Positions 17,383-26,328 of a stretch of DNA of 64,000 nucleotides are shown here, piece by piece. The position numbers were made by a program, and so were the translations under genes. How positions within the stretch are numbered: position 1 is the stretch's first letter; each line of letters opens with the position of its first letter. The notes beneath the pieces were generated by a model that was not told the origin of the DNA, did no database searches, and saw only the letters and a program-made list of their open reading frames with translations. The DNA comes from Roseomonas rosulenta (lineage in GTDB: Bacteria; Pseudomonadota; Alphaproteobacteria; Acetobacterales; Acetobacteraceae), in NCBI RefSeq assembly GCF_016106005.1, contig NZ_JACADR010000001.1, forward strand, positions 49,036 to 113,035, read 5' to 3'.

Positions 17383-18159
17383 ATGACAAAGAGACATACA
17401 CAGTCTCCCAGTAACGTTTTTTCTAACGTCCTAAATCAGGCAGAAACTCGGCTAGCGCTCGACGCCTCTGGAGCCGAAAATTTTGAACACAGAGGCATAA
17501 AAGGAAATGAAAGAGCGCTCGCACTTGCAGATTTTTTGCGAAGTCATTTGCCATCAATTTTCGCAGTCGGGAAAGGAGAGGCCATTGATTTCAAAGATAA
17601 CAGAAGTGGAGAGTTAGATTTATTTTTGTATGATCGTATGAGCGCAGCTCCAATTCAATCTTCGTCTGAAAATATTCTTGTTCCTGCAGAAGCGATCTAC
17701 GCTGTAATCGAGGTAAAATCCATTCTGACGGGCGACGAAATCGAAAAATGCCTAAATTCTGCGAAGAAAGTCCGGGCGCTCCGGCCTTTTAAAGAAAAAT
17801 TTCTTCCCGCCGCCACTGACGGGAAAACTTTCGAAAATCACTTCAGATGTCCATATTATGTATTCGCTTATCGAAGCAATCTTAGTGAAAAAAATTGGGC
17901 GCAGAAGGAGTTTGACAGGATCAAAGCTTCTGCAAAATTGTGTAAATGCGAAGTCGACGTTGTGGATCGCGTATTCGTACTTGATCGGGGTATTATACAC
18001 CCTCAGGCCAGATCGGCGGTTGCAGAGGAGAATCCAAAAGGCTTATTTCTAGAATTTTATGTTCATCTAATGAATTTTCTTACGCGAGAGCGTGGGCGGC
18101 GCCCTCCGATTGATTGGATGGCTTATGCCAAGACCCGCAAATGGGCTCGATTGGTGTAG
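17383..18159 (+). CDS. DUF6602 protein, AT-rich moron between terminase and portal
   Basis: A 258-residue protein of the DUF6602 type: RGIKGNERALALADFLRSHL, VGKGEAIDF, then GELDLFLYD and the IEVKS motif (about residue 110). The D-x(n)-E-x-K pattern is that of a PD-(D/E)XK nuclease core. The gene is strikingly AT-rich in a roughly 68% GC setting and lies opposite to the structural genes, separating large terminase from portal. I chose the ATG at 17383; an upstream start has no homology. These traits mark recent acquisition. DUF6602 genes turn up in defence-like settings, but the function here is not established. Confidence 0.85.
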   Translation: MTKRHTQSPSNVFSNVLNQAETRLALDASGAENFEHRGIKGNERALALADFLRSHLPSIFAVGKGEAIDFKDNRSGELDLFLYDRMSAAPIQSSSENILVPAEAIYAVIEVKSILTGDEIEKCLNSAKKVRALRPFKEKFLPAATDGKTFENHFRCPYYVFAYRSNLSEKNWAQKEFDRIKASAKLCKCEVDVVDRVFVLDRGIIHPQARSAVAEENPKGLFLEFYVHLMNFLTRERGRRPPIDWMAYAKTRKWARLV

Positions 18160-18227
18160 GCGGCACAGGGCGGCCGCTCGGGGTTGTCGATATTCCAACG
18201 CCCGCAGATTCCAAGTTTCGCAGCTCG

Positions 18228-19871
18228 CTAGATGATGACGATCGTGGGTACCGAACGTGCCTCTGGGTTCCGCGACATCAGCTCCGCGGCGTTGAACGCC
18301 GCCACGAGTGGGTCGATCTTGGCCTTGCCGGCGGCCTGCTTGGTGATGGTGATGGCGTTGCCGCGCGGCTCGACCCGCGCATTGCCGGCGCACCACGCCA
18401 TCAGCGCCTGCCCGGGATGCCACAGCGTGCCGTCTGCCAGCTTTCGCTCCAACGTCTTGATCGCCCCGCTGATCCGCCAGCCCTGCGGGATCCCGACCAC
18501 GCGGTCGCCGGTGATGTGCCTCTCGGCCAACGCATCGACGATGCCACCGATGCCCACGGGGTCGAGCCCGACCGCATGCAGCAGGCCCGCGTGGTCGATG
18601 TCCGCGACCAGGTCGGCAACCTCCTCCACGTCGTCGCCCAGCCGCGCCACGATGCGCAGATCGCCATCACGGGCGAAGTCCGTCAGCCGGGCCGCCTCCG
18701 ACTTCCGCCGCTCCAGCACCACCGGATGCGCCCAGGCGCGCGACCACAGCAGCCAGTCCCGTGTCACGGCGTCGCGGCCGATGACGGACAGGCCGAGCAG
18801 GTCGTCCAGGCCGCCGCCATCGATGCCGACGGTGACCACCTCGGCCCGGCACAGCAACTGATCCAGCGTCAGGTCAGGATCCGCCTGCGGCTCCCAATGC
18901 TCCGCCCCGGCCCAGGCATCCGACAGAAGAGCCAGGCCGATCTCGACATTGAGGTGCTGCGACGCCCATCGGCGCAGCTCCTCCTCTCCCGCCTCCACAG
19001 CGGCGTGATAGTCGGGGATCAGCCGCTGCACGGTGATGGAGCGGCCGTCGTTCGGGGTGACCATCTTCCAGTTCGCCGGATCCCGCCATTCGACCTCGGG
19101 TGGGAACTCGTACAGCACAGGCAGGATCGGCGCCTGCAACACGCCGTCCCGAACCTTGCGCGCCTTCATCAGCTCGGCGCGGAACACGCCGGCGGGCGGA
19201 CGCTCCGACTGCGTGGTGATGGTGATCAGGAACCCCTCGGGCTGCGAGATCAGCCCGCCGCGGATCTGGCCGATCACCCGGTCGGCGTCCGGCGCCTCGG
19301 CGATGACATGCAACTCGTCGAGCAGGATCCCCGCCGGCTTGGTGCCGGTGACGATCTTCGGATCGAAGGACTTCACCTTCAGGAAGGCGTTGGTCGGCCG
19401 GTAGGTAATGCGCTTGAGGTGTTCCTGGACATGGAACTTCGCCGCCAGCACCGGATCGGCCTCGATCATGCCCACCGCCTGGCGATAGGCGAGGTCGGAG
19501 ACGTCCTGGGTGGGTGCGACGATGATGAACTCCGCCCGCGGGCGGCGGTTCATCAGCAGGGCGGTGACCATGATCGCCGCGCCGGCGGTGGTCTTGGCGT
19601 TCTTCTTGGGGACGAGGGCGAAGATCTCGCGAATGTGCCGCTCGGTCCCATCCCACGAGCCGAACAGGGCGCGGACGATGTCGCGCTGCCAGTCGCCGCC
19701 GGCGGTGGACAACGGCGGCCGGCCCGGCACGTCCGGCAGCCGCAGCCGGTTGAAGATGGTGACCGCGCGCTCGGCCTCGGCGCGCAGGAGCAGCGGCATC
19801 TCCGGCAGCAGCGACTGCCCCGCCTGGATGCGCGCCGCCCAATCGGGGCAGGCCAGCGACCAGGCGGTCAC
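18228..19871 (-). CDS. Phage terminase large subunit (HK97/lambda-like TerL)
   Basis: A 547-residue packaging motor. The ATPase has Walker A VPKKNAKTT (residues ~87-95, the HK97-type variant) and Walker B ILLDELHVI (~182-190), with the coupling motif in ITTQSER. The nuclease domain begins at VVTVGIDGGGLDDLLGLSVIG, with its first metal-binding Asp in GIDGGG, and a later Asp lies in IDHAG. The start overlaps the small-subunit stop by 4 bases. TerL translocates DNA through the portal and cuts at the packaging site. Confidence 0.96.
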   Translation of the reverse strand: MTAWSLACPDWAARIQAGQSLLPEMPLLLRAEAERAVTIFNRLRLPDVPGRPPLSTAGGDWQRDIVRALFGSWDGTERHIREIFALVPKKNAKTTAGAAIMVTALLMNRRPRAEFIIVAPTQDVSDLAYRQAVGMIEADPVLAAKFHVQEHLKRITYRPTNAFLKVKSFDPKIVTGTKPAGILLDELHVIAEAPDADRVIGQIRGGLISQPEGFLITITTQSERPPAGVFRAELMKARKVRDGVLQAPILPVLYEFPPEVEWRDPANWKMVTPNDGRSITVQRLIPDYHAAVEAGEEELRRWASQHLNVEIGLALLSDAWAGAEHWEPQADPDLTLDQLLCRAEVVTVGIDGGGLDDLLGLSVIGRDAVTRDWLLWSRAWAHPVVLERRKSEAARLTDFARDGDLRIVARLGDDVEEVADLVADIDHAGLLHAVGLDPVGIGGIVDALAERHITGDRVVGIPQGWRISGAIKTLERKLADGTLWHPGQALMAWCAGNARVEPRGNAITITKQAAGKAKIDPLVAAFNAAELMSRNPEARSVPTIVII

Positions 19872-20266
19872 TGCAGCCGGCTACTCGCCGGTTCGAGAAG
19901 GCTCTCCCAGGAGGTACCGCGCTCGGCGGTCTCGGCTTCCAGAGCGCGCTGCTCCTTCTTGCTGAGCTCGTCGGTGGCCGGGCGCTCGCGCCAGCCGGCG
20001 CGGCACTTCAGCCAGAAGATCGCCGCCACCACCGCCTCGCGGCCGTCGCCGGTCGCCTTCTTGAACAGGGAGGCGGCGACCTTGGCGTTGGCCTCGACAT
20101 GGCCGACCTCGAGCTCGGTCCAGAAGTGCTTGCGCAGCGTCTTGGGGTCGAGTGCGAGCACGCGCGCGATCTCGTAGTCCGGAATGCCGAAGGCGGACAT
20201 CGTCTTGACGGTGGCTCGGTCCTTCTCGGTGGGCGTGTAGGCCGGACGGCCGGGCTTGCGGGGCAT
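19868..20266 (-). CDS. Phage terminase small subunit of the prophage
   Basis: A 132-residue protein from the ATG at 20266, starting MPRKPGRPAYTPTEKDRATV. An N-terminal HTH follows (ASFG-like: SAFGIPDYEIARVLALDPKT) and then the oligomerisation region with LFKKATGDGREAVVAAIFWLK. This architecture is common for HK97-like small terminases in alphaproteobacteria. A longer version from 20356 adds 30 residues with no recognisable homology. It binds the packaging site and hands DNA to TerL, to whose gene it is coupled by a 4-base overlap. Confidence 0.85.
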   Translation of the reverse strand: MPRKPGRPAYTPTEKDRATVKTMSAFGIPDYEIARVLALDPKTLRKHFWTELEVGHVEANAKVAASLFKKATGDGREAVVAAIFWLKCRAGWRERPATDELSKKEQRALEAETAERGTSWESLLEPASSRLQ

Positions 20267-20432
20267 GGGGTGCAGCGCCGCGATGCGCGGCTCCCTGATG
20301 GCGTGGCGCCGCGGCGTCACGAGATGATCGGATCGCGCTGAACTGAGCAACATCATGATCGGCAGATGCGCTTGGCTCGGGCGCGGCTCAGCGCGAATGG
20401 TCCGTCACGCGATGCGGAGGACGGAGACGACG

Positions 20433-20657
20433 ATGACCAAGCGCGAAGCCAACCAGCTCAACAGCCTTGAGGCCTTCCTGATGAAGAAGGCCGAGTTCGA
20501 CGAATTGCTCGCCGAACTGCAGCAGGCCAGCGCGGATCACTTTGGGACAGACCCCAACGCGGTGCTCTGGGGCGAAGCCGTCTGGCTCACCGACGCCACC
20601 GCGAAGCTGAAGGACATCGCCGACCAGCATTTCCGCCGCGGGGAATACGCGCCCTGA
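20433..20657 (+). CDS. Small hypothetical phage protein
   Basis: A 74-residue, helix-rich acidic protein (MTKREANQLNSLEAFLMKKAEF...) on the strand opposite the terminase genes and divergent from them. The ATG at 20433 follows a purine-rich ribosome site. Its composition resembles small phage regulatory or head-accessory proteins, but I do not recognise a family. It begins a short rightward unit with the DUF3489 gene. Confidence 0.6.
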   Translation: MTKREANQLNSLEAFLMKKAEFDELLAELQQASADHFGTDPNAVLWGEAVWLTDATAKLKDIADQHFRRGEYAP

Positions 20658-20754
20658 CGGGACGCCGCCCCCGCACCGCCCCGACCGGGTGATCCCCGGC
20701 GGGGCTCGGGCTGGTAGCACCCGGATCCACGGGTGCCGAACCAGGAGCCCGACG

Positions 20755-21639
20755 ATGAAACTCTCCGACACCCAGCGGATTATCCTCAGCCAGGCGAGCC
20801 AGCGCGACGACCGCCTCGCCGTCCCGCCCGAGCGCCTTCCCTCCGCGGCGCGGCAGACGGTGGCGAAGTCCCTGATCAAGCAGGGGCTGGTGAGCGACGA
20901 GCACGCCAGCGCCTACGCCGCGCGCGACGCCTGGCAGATCGACGGCCGGACCCGGCTGCTGCGGATCACCGAAGCCGGGCTGCGCGCCATCGGCGTAGAG
21001 CCGGAGGGCGAGCCGGAGGAGGTCGAGGACGCCCTACTGCGCGACGAGCGCAATGGGGTGAATCCCCGCCTGATCGAGGGCGACGACAACGGCGAGCCGG
21101 CCACGGTTGGCGCCACCGCGCTGACGGGCGCAGAGGAACCCGCCGCGCAGGACACCCCCGCGGCGCCAGCCGAACCGGCCTACGGCGCGCCCCTGGCGGA
21201 GGAGGTGGCCCAACTGGACCAGGCCCTCGCCACGCCGCGCCCGAAGGCGAACCCCACCCTGCGCGCTGCGGCCCAGCGCATCCTCGATGCCTGGGATGAC
21301 GAGGCGAACATGCGCACCGACCTGCCGACCGCGATCGACGCCCTGCGCGCCGCCCTGGCCGCGAAGCCGGGTCGCCCGCCTCGGGAGCCGGGCGCACCTC
21401 GCAAGCCGCGCGAGGGCACGAAGCAGGAGGCGGTGCTCGCCCTGCTGCGCCGCCCCGAGGGGGCGACGGTGGCGCAGGTCGCGGAGGCCACCGGCTGGGC
21501 GCAGCACACGGTGCGCGGGTTCTTCGCCGGGCTGAAGAAGAAGGGCATCGAGGTCACGGTGCTGGAGCGGATCCGCCAGGTCGGGCCGAACAAGGAGGGC
21601 GCCCGCGGGTCCTACAGCGTCTACCGCACGGCTGGCTGA
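20755..21639 (+). CDS. DUF3489 domain protein with winged-helix end
   Basis: A 294-residue protein. The N-terminus (KLSDTQRIILSQASQRDDRLAVP, then a TRLLRITEAGLRAIG segment) and the C-terminus (GTKQEAVLALLRRPEGATVAQVAEATGWAQHTVRGFFAG) match DUF3489. The C-terminal part is a winged helix likely to bind nucleic acid. The middle is a Pro/Ala/Glu-rich linker. The ATG is preceded by AGGAGC. A 7-bp hairpin (20717-20736) precedes the ribosome site and might act in control. DUF3489 proteins are frequent in prophages and plasmids of alphaproteobacteria; their function is unknown. Confidence 0.85.
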   Translation: MKLSDTQRIILSQASQRDDRLAVPPERLPSAARQTVAKSLIKQGLVSDEHASAYAARDAWQIDGRTRLLRITEAGLRAIGVEPEGEPEEVEDALLRDERNGVNPRLIEGDDNGEPATVGATALTGAEEPAAQDTPAAPAEPAYGAPLAEEVAQLDQALATPRPKANPTLRAAAQRILDAWDDEANMRTDLPTAIDALRAALAAKPGRPPREPGAPRKPREGTKQEAVLALLRRPEGATVAQVAEATGWAQHTVRGFFAGLKKKGIEVTVLERIRQVGPNKEGARGSYSVYRTAG

Positions 21640-21665
21640 CGCGAACTGCTGACGCCAACGAAGAA

Positions 21666-21694
21666 TTCGCCACCCGCGTAGTTCGGGTGGCGAA
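21666..21694. terminator. Hairpin between convergent genes (probable bidirectional terminator)
   Basis: An 11-bp perfect stem, TTCGCCACCCG paired with CGGGTGGCGAA, with a 7-base loop. It lies 27 bases after the DUF3489 stop and before the end of the convergent gene at 21779. There is no strong U-run, so it may be an inefficient or Rho-assisted terminator. Confidence 0.6.
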
Positions 21695-21778
21695 ACTCGA
21701 GAATTTCCTATGTACGAATAATCCGCGCCACAAGATTCAACCGACGTTGTGCGCTCTGGCAACGCCGATGCCTTCTCA

Positions 21779-22465
21779 TCAGGAGCTGGTCGACGCCAAC
21801 TCCCTCGCCTGACTGACCGGCAAGCATTCGCTCCGAAAATAGGCGCGCTGCTCAGCGGCCGATGGCACTGGACGCTGCGACAGAATCGCAGGGCATGCGA
21901 GGATCCGTCCACTGGCACAGATCGCGCGGTCGCCTTCCCGCGTGACGGCCTGGCAATCATGAACGATGGCGGTACCGACCCAGATGTCGCCCTCGCCCCT
22001 CACGGCAGCCGGCACGCGTCGCAGGATGAAGGACCCATACCCCGGCCGACGCTCATCAGCCGACCCATAGGCAAGCGATATCGTGTTGTCTCGCACATAG
22101 CCGGAAGCTACGCCGCGATGCCCAGTCCGCCTGTCCTCAATGTCGCCCGCGAGCGTGAGCATACCGCGTGCATTCAGCCTCCATGTCTCGATCGGGATTC
22201 CGTCCTCGGCATTCTTATAGAAAACCGAGATGTACCAATCCCCCGGAAGCTGGGATGCTTCCGACGCCGAAGCCGGCGGGGCTTCGATGATCCGGCCGAC
22301 AATCCTCGGGAGAGTGCCAGGATTGCTGGTGTCGAACCAGACTACGGCCTTCCACAGCCCGGTCGCGATTAGGACCAGCATGAAGGCCGCACCCGTGGCA
22401 AACGGGATGGGACGTGCGCGCCACATACGCGCGAACACACTTTCACTCGTCTGCTTCTTCGTCAT
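21779..22465 (-). CDS. Uncharacterised single-pass membrane protein
   Basis: A 228-residue protein with a basic cytoplasmic start (MTKKQTSESVFARMWRARP) and one transmembrane helix (about residues 22-42). The exported domain contains GDWYISVFYKNAEDGIPIETWRL and several short strands. Two C-terminal Cys-containing segments (IVHDCQAV, ASGRILACPA) may form disulphides. GC is somewhat below the neighbours. It lies alone between the DUF3489 gene and the methyltransferases, possibly a lysogenic-conversion gene; I recognise no family. Confidence 0.65.
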   Translation of the reverse strand: MTKKQTSESVFARMWRARPIPFATGAAFMLVLIATGLWKAVVWFDTSNPGTLPRIVGRIIEAPPASASEASQLPGDWYISVFYKNAEDGIPIETWRLNARGMLTLAGDIEDRRTGHRGVASGYVRDNTISLAYGSADERRPGYGSFILRRVPAAVRGEGDIWVGTAIVHDCQAVTREGDRAICASGRILACPAILSQRPVPSAAEQRAYFRSECLPVSQARELASTSS

Positions 22466-22495
22466 CGCCGAACCTCAGGATGATGTTGCGCCATA

Positions 22496-22531
22496 GCGCC
22501 AGGCGGGGCCTTCAACGCGCCCGCCTGGCGC
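22496..22531. repeat. 12-bp perfect inverted repeat upstream of the membrane-protein gene
   Basis: GCGCCAGGCGGG and CCCGCCTGGCGC face each other across 12 bases, between the membrane-protein start (22465) and the end of the methyltransferase gene (22736). It may be the terminator of the methyltransferase operon, which reads leftwards into it, or an operator for the membrane-protein gene. Confidence 0.5.
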
Positions 22532-22735
22532 CAGCCTTAAAGGCAGGCCTTGCGGTAGGTCATGAGGCAAACCTCCAACGGGTTTCAGCAGGAGGAAGGC
22601 TAGGCGCCCGCAAAGGCAGTGGTGGGGCAGAATCTCGTTGCGAATTGGGCACGCAGCACGACGTCCACAGCCCGCGTATTTCCCCCCATCTCCTTGAGCA
22701 ACAGCGGTTCGGCCATGCACGATAGCTAAGGATTG

Positions 22736-24028
22736 TCAGATGTGGCTTGTCCCCAACGTCCGCTCTCGCGCCGATAGAGCACCGCTACGCGTTGCCGCGA
22801 CATCCCCGAAGGTCAACTCCTCGGACGCGAGCAAGGCCCCTTTCCCCGTCAGCGCCTGCCAGCGCAGCACCGCGACGTCCACATATCGCGGATCGATCTC
22901 CATCGCGTAGCAGCGCCGCGCCGTGGTCTCCGCGGCGATGATCGTGGTGCCGCTGCCCGAGAATGGCTCGTAGACCGCATCGCCGACCGCGCTGTTGTTG
23001 ACGATCGGCCGCCGCATGCACTCAACGGGCTTCTGCGTGCCGTGGATCGTCTCGGCGTCCTCGTCGCCGCCGAAGCCGATCGACCACAGCGTCGCCTGGT
23101 CGCGCGCGCCCTGCCAGTGGCCCGTCGCTCCCTTGCGGACGGCATAGAGGCAGGGCTCGTGTTGCCAGTGGTAGTCGCCGCGGCCGAGCACGAAGCGCGG
23201 CTTGGCCCAGATGATCTGGCTGCGGATCGCAAAGCCCGCCGCCTCGAGGCTGTCGATCACCGTGCGCGCGTGCACGCCGGCATGCCAGACATAGGCGACA
23301 TCGCCAGGGAACAGCGCCCAGGCCTCGCGCCAGTCGGCGCGGTCGTCATTCGCGACCTTCCCCGTGCGCGCGGTGGACGAGACGCCGGCTTCGTTGCGCC
23401 AGGATGGGTCGTACTCCACCCCGTACGGAGGATCGCTCGCCATCAGGTGCGGCTTCGCCCCATCGAGCAGCCGCGCAACATCCTGCGCATTGGTGGCGTC
23501 GCCGCAGAGCAGGCGGTGCCGGCCGAGGATCCAGAGATCGCCGGGGCGCGACACGGGGTTGGCGGGCGGCTCTGGCGCGGGCGCGTCTGGATCGGAACCG
23601 CCCGCCTCGTCCTCCGCGGGGCCGGCCAGCAGCCGGTCGAGCGTCATGGCGTCGAAGCCGATCAGCCCGAGATCGAACTCGGCATCGAGCAGGCCGCGCA
23701 ACTCGGTGGCCAGCAGCCCGTCGTCCCAGGTGGAATTGAGCGCCAGCTGGTTGTCCGCCAGCCGGTAGGCCTTGGCCTGCGCCTCAGTGAGATGCCCGAG
23801 CCGGATCGCGGGGATGCTGGCTAGGCCGAGCGCCTTCGCCGCCAGCACGCGGCCATGGCCAGCAATCAGCACGCCGGCATCATCGACCAGCACCGGCACG
23901 TTGAAGCCGAACTCGCGGATCGACGCCGCCAGCTGCTGCACCTGCGCCTCCGGGTGCTGGCGCGCATTGGCGGCATAGGGCGCTAGCACCGCGGTCGGCA
24001 GCATCTCGACTCGGAGATCAGGCAGCAT
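22736..24028 (-). CDS. ParB-like nuclease domain fused to DNA methyltransferase (DPPY type)
   Basis: A 430-residue fusion. The N-terminal ParB-like domain has LIAGHGRVLAAKALGL and ADNQLALNS. The C-terminal beta-class methyltransferase has motif IV SDPPYGVEYD (about residue 196) and the AdoMet motif FSGSGTT (about residue 354). The DPPY form suggests N6-adenine, though N4-cytosine cannot be excluded. Such ParB-methylase fusions are common in phages and protect phage DNA from host restriction. It overlaps the second, paralogous fusion by 11 bases. Confidence 0.93.
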   Translation of the reverse strand: MLPDLRVEMLPTAVLAPYAANARQHPEAQVQQLAASIREFGFNVPVLVDDAGVLIAGHGRVLAAKALGLASIPAIRLGHLTEAQAKAYRLADNQLALNSTWDDGLLATELRGLLDAEFDLGLIGFDAMTLDRLLAGPAEDEAGGSDPDAPAPEPPANPVSRPGDLWILGRHRLLCGDATNAQDVARLLDGAKPHLMASDPPYGVEYDPSWRNEAGVSSTARTGKVANDDRADWREAWALFPGDVAYVWHAGVHARTVIDSLEAAGFAIRSQIIWAKPRFVLGRGDYHWQHEPCLYAVRKGATGHWQGARDQATLWSIGFGGDEDAETIHGTQKPVECMRRPIVNNSAVGDAVYEPFSGSGTTIIAAETTARRCYAMEIDPRYVDVAVLRWQALTGKGALLASEELTFGDVAATRSGALSARERTLGTSHI

Positions 24029-25472
24029 CGGCCATTTCCTCCGCGCGCGCCGCGGCCACCGCGTCGTAGTCCCGCCTGTCGCCGTCCAGCGTCACCCTCA
24101 GCTCGGGGAACACCATCCGGTAGCGGGCGATAGCGAGGTCGACATAGGCTGGCGCGAGCTCGATTGCTCGGACCTTCCGCCCGGTCCTCTGCCCGGCCAG
24201 GATCGTCGTGCCGGAGCCGGCGAAGGGCTCGAACACGGCATCGCCGAGATTGGCGTAGGTCTGCAGCAGCAACTCCGGCAGCGCCACCGGGAACACCGCC
24301 GGGTGCTCGGTCTCGATCCCGCGCCCCTTGTGCCGGGTGATGCGCAGGACGCTGTCGGGAATGCGCATCTCCTGCACCGGCAGGCCGGCATGGGTGTAGG
24401 CCTTCACCTCCCCATCCGCGGCGCGCAGCCCGCTGCCCTTGTTCTCCGTGCCCGCCCATTTGCAGGGGATGATCTTGTTCGGCGGGCGAGACTTCCGGTT
24501 GAAGTGGAACACCAGCTCGAAGGCCGGCGCCAGCCGGCCGTTCCAGTCCCCCGGCAGGCCGGGTCCCTGGTCCCAGGCGTACAACCCGAAGCGGCGCCAG
24601 CCCTGCGCGCGCATCCATTCGACCCAGCCCTGCCAATAGGGCTGCCACTCGCCATCGCGGTGGATCAGGCCGAGGTTCACCAGCGCCTGGCCGTCCTCGG
24701 CGAGAATCACCGGCAGGTGCTGGAACACCCCCTGTATCAGCGCATCCCAATCCGAGATGCCGCCGGTGGTGTAGGCGCGCTGGTTGCCATAGGGCGGGGA
24801 AGTGAACAGCAGCGCTGCGCGATCCCCTGCCAGGATGCGGGCGACGCAGGCGGGGTCGGTGCTGTCGCCGCAGAGCAGGCGATGCTCGCCGAGCAGCCAG
24901 AGATCGCCCCGGCGCGCGACCGCCTGACGCGGCGGCACCGGCTCGGCATCGGCAGGATCCTCGTCCCCCTCGGCACCGCCACCAACACCGATGCCGGTGG
25001 CGCCGCCGGATCCGCCCTCGGACTCCCCCGTGTCCGTGGCCGCGACATCCGCCAGATCGCCGAGCAGCCCCGCCACCTCGTCCGCGCCGAAGCCGGTCAG
25101 GCCCAGGTCGAAGCCCTCGGAGCGGAGCTCGAACAGCTCGCCCTTCAGCAGGTCGGCATCCCAGCCGGCGTTCAGCGTCAGCTTGTTGTCGGCGAGCGCA
25201 TAGGCACGCTTGTCGGCCTCCGACCAGCCGTGCGCGACCATCGCCGGCACGTCGAGCAGGCCGAGGGATTTCGCAGCCAGGACACGGCCGTGGCCGGCGA
25301 TAAGCTGCCCGGCCTCGTCCACCAGCACCGGTACGGTCCAGCCCCACTCGCGGATGGCGGCGGCGATCTGCGCCACCTGGTCTGCGCTGTGGGTGCGCGC
25401 ATTGCGGGCGTAGGGCAGCAGCGAGGCCACCGGGCGCCGCTCGACCGCATCGGCCGGCCATGCTCGCTGCAT
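24018..25472 (-). CDS. ParB-like domain fused to DNA methyltransferase (SPPY type)
   Basis: A 484-residue paralogue of the next gene. The ParB part shows LIAGHGRVLAAKSLGL and ADNKLTLNAGW. A Gly/Asp-rich linker follows at about residues 150-185. The methylase has motif IV FTSPPYGNQR (about residue 222) and FAGSGTT (about residue 415). The TSPPY form is typical of N4-cytosine methyltransferases, so the pair could modify two different bases. Together with the DPPY gene it forms an anti-restriction unit read leftwards. Confidence 0.93.
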   Translation of the reverse strand: MQRAWPADAVERRPVASLLPYARNARTHSADQVAQIAAAIREWGWTVPVLVDEAGQLIAGHGRVLAAKSLGLLDVPAMVAHGWSEADKRAYALADNKLTLNAGWDADLLKGELFELRSEGFDLGLTGFGADEVAGLLGDLADVAATDTGESEGGSGGATGIGVGGGAEGDEDPADAEPVPPRQAVARRGDLWLLGEHRLLCGDSTDPACVARILAGDRAALLFTSPPYGNQRAYTTGGISDWDALIQGVFQHLPVILAEDGQALVNLGLIHRDGEWQPYWQGWVEWMRAQGWRRFGLYAWDQGPGLPGDWNGRLAPAFELVFHFNRKSRPPNKIIPCKWAGTENKGSGLRAADGEVKAYTHAGLPVQEMRIPDSVLRITRHKGRGIETEHPAVFPVALPELLLQTYANLGDAVFEPFAGSGTTILAGQRTGRKVRAIELAPAYVDLAIARYRMVFPELRVTLDGDRRDYDAVAAARAEEMADAA

Positions 25473-25589
25473 GCGTGAACTCCACCTTTTTAGGGAGGGA
25501 AAAATCCCTGCGTGTCCCCCGTCGCGGAGGGGCGCCCCAAGGCGCCAGAGATCCGATCCCCCCTCCCCATCGGCAGGGAGGGCTCGGGG

Positions 25590-25934
25590 TCAGCGCGCCA
25601 TGCGCGCAGCGCGGGCCGCGACGGTTTTCGTCGTGTGGCAGGCGCCGCAGAGCGCTTGGCCGTTTGTCACGTCGAGCGCGGCACCACCGTCGCGCAGCTC
25701 GACGATGTGGTCGGCGTAGAGTCGCACGCCGCTGCGACCGCAGCGCTGGCAGGCGTGGCAGGCGCGGGCGAGCACGGCAGCACGCCAGTCGCGATGCGCA
25801 GCGGATGCGTAGTGCGGGTCAGGCCGCTTCGGTGGTGGCAGCGCGGTGCGGGTGTCGTGGCGGGCAACGCGGGACGACAGCATGCGCAACCTTCCCATCG
25901 CGCTTGCCCCACCAACGCGAAACGCCCGGGCCAT
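25590..25934 (-). CDS. HNH endonuclease
   Basis: A 114-residue HNH nuclease: CQRCGRSG, then ADHIVELRDGG, then NGQALCGACHTTKT. The two CxxC pairs bind zinc, and D-H with the later N and H form the active site. Small HNH proteins near terminases assist cohesive-end packaging in HK97-like phages; here it lies about 5 kb from the terminase genes, next to the methyltransferases. An in-frame ATG at 25898 is an alternative start. Confidence 0.92.
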   Translation of the reverse strand: MARAFRVGGASAMGRLRMLSSRVARHDTRTALPPPKRPDPHYASAAHRDWRAAVLARACHACQRCGRSGVRLYADHIVELRDGGAALDVTNGQALCGACHTTKTVAARAARMAR

Positions 25935-26059
25935 CGGCGCCGGGCGCTTGCCGTGCGGACCGCCGCCCGCACTTCGTCATCGTGGGAAGAGTCTACGAGA
26001 TGCGGATTCCGCGCCGCTAGCGGGTGAATTGTAACAGAGCGCGGCACCCCTGCCGCACG

Positions 26060-26299
26060 CTACGCGCTGGCTTGGAGCAGCACGCCACGTCGGCTCGTTC
26101 CCGGCGCGAAGACCACGCCGCTCCGCTCGAAGAACCGTTGCAGCGCGGCCAGGGTGATCCCCGGCAGCATGATGTGGCCCGCCTCGAACATCTCCAGGTC
26201 CATCACCGGGATGCGCGCCACGAACGCCACCTCAGCCATGTCCAGATCCAGCAGCGCGCGTGCCTCGCGGCAGAGCACCGGCGTCAGGACAGTTTCCAT
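26060..26299 (-). CDS. Small XRE-like helix-turn-helix regulator
   Basis: A 79-residue protein with an XRE-type layout: CREARALLDLDMAEVAFVARI, then DLEMFEAGHIMLP, then LAALQRFFERSGVVF. The pattern (recognition helix, E-x-G turn, final FERSGVVFAPG) is typical of small alphaproteobacterial regulators. It lies just downstream of the HU-like gene and probably regulates phage or host genes; the target is unknown. Confidence 0.75.
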   Translation of the reverse strand: METVLTPVLCREARALLDLDMAEVAFVARIPVMDLEMFEAGHIMLPGITLAALQRFFERSGVVFAPGTSRRGVLLQASA

Positions 26300-26328
26300 G
26301 CTGACCGCGACCTCCCTCGTGCCGGATA

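Noticed and set aside
18114..20177. Long open frame (687 codons) opposite the terminase genes
   Set aside because: It is the antisense shadow of TerL/TerS in very GC-rich DNA; its product is low-complexity Arg/Gly/Asp-rich without any domain, whereas the minus strand has clear motifs.
1..20266. Gene transfer agent instead of a prophage
   Set aside because: The tail order matches GTAs, but the region has an integrase-type recombinase, repressor, replication genes and iterons, and is interrupted by morons; a temperate phage fits better.
23983..25485. 500-codon minus-strand frame overlapping the SPPY methyltransferase
   Set aside because: It is the same strand in another frame, Arg/Gly-rich, while the 24018-25472 frame carries all ParB and methyltransferase motifs.
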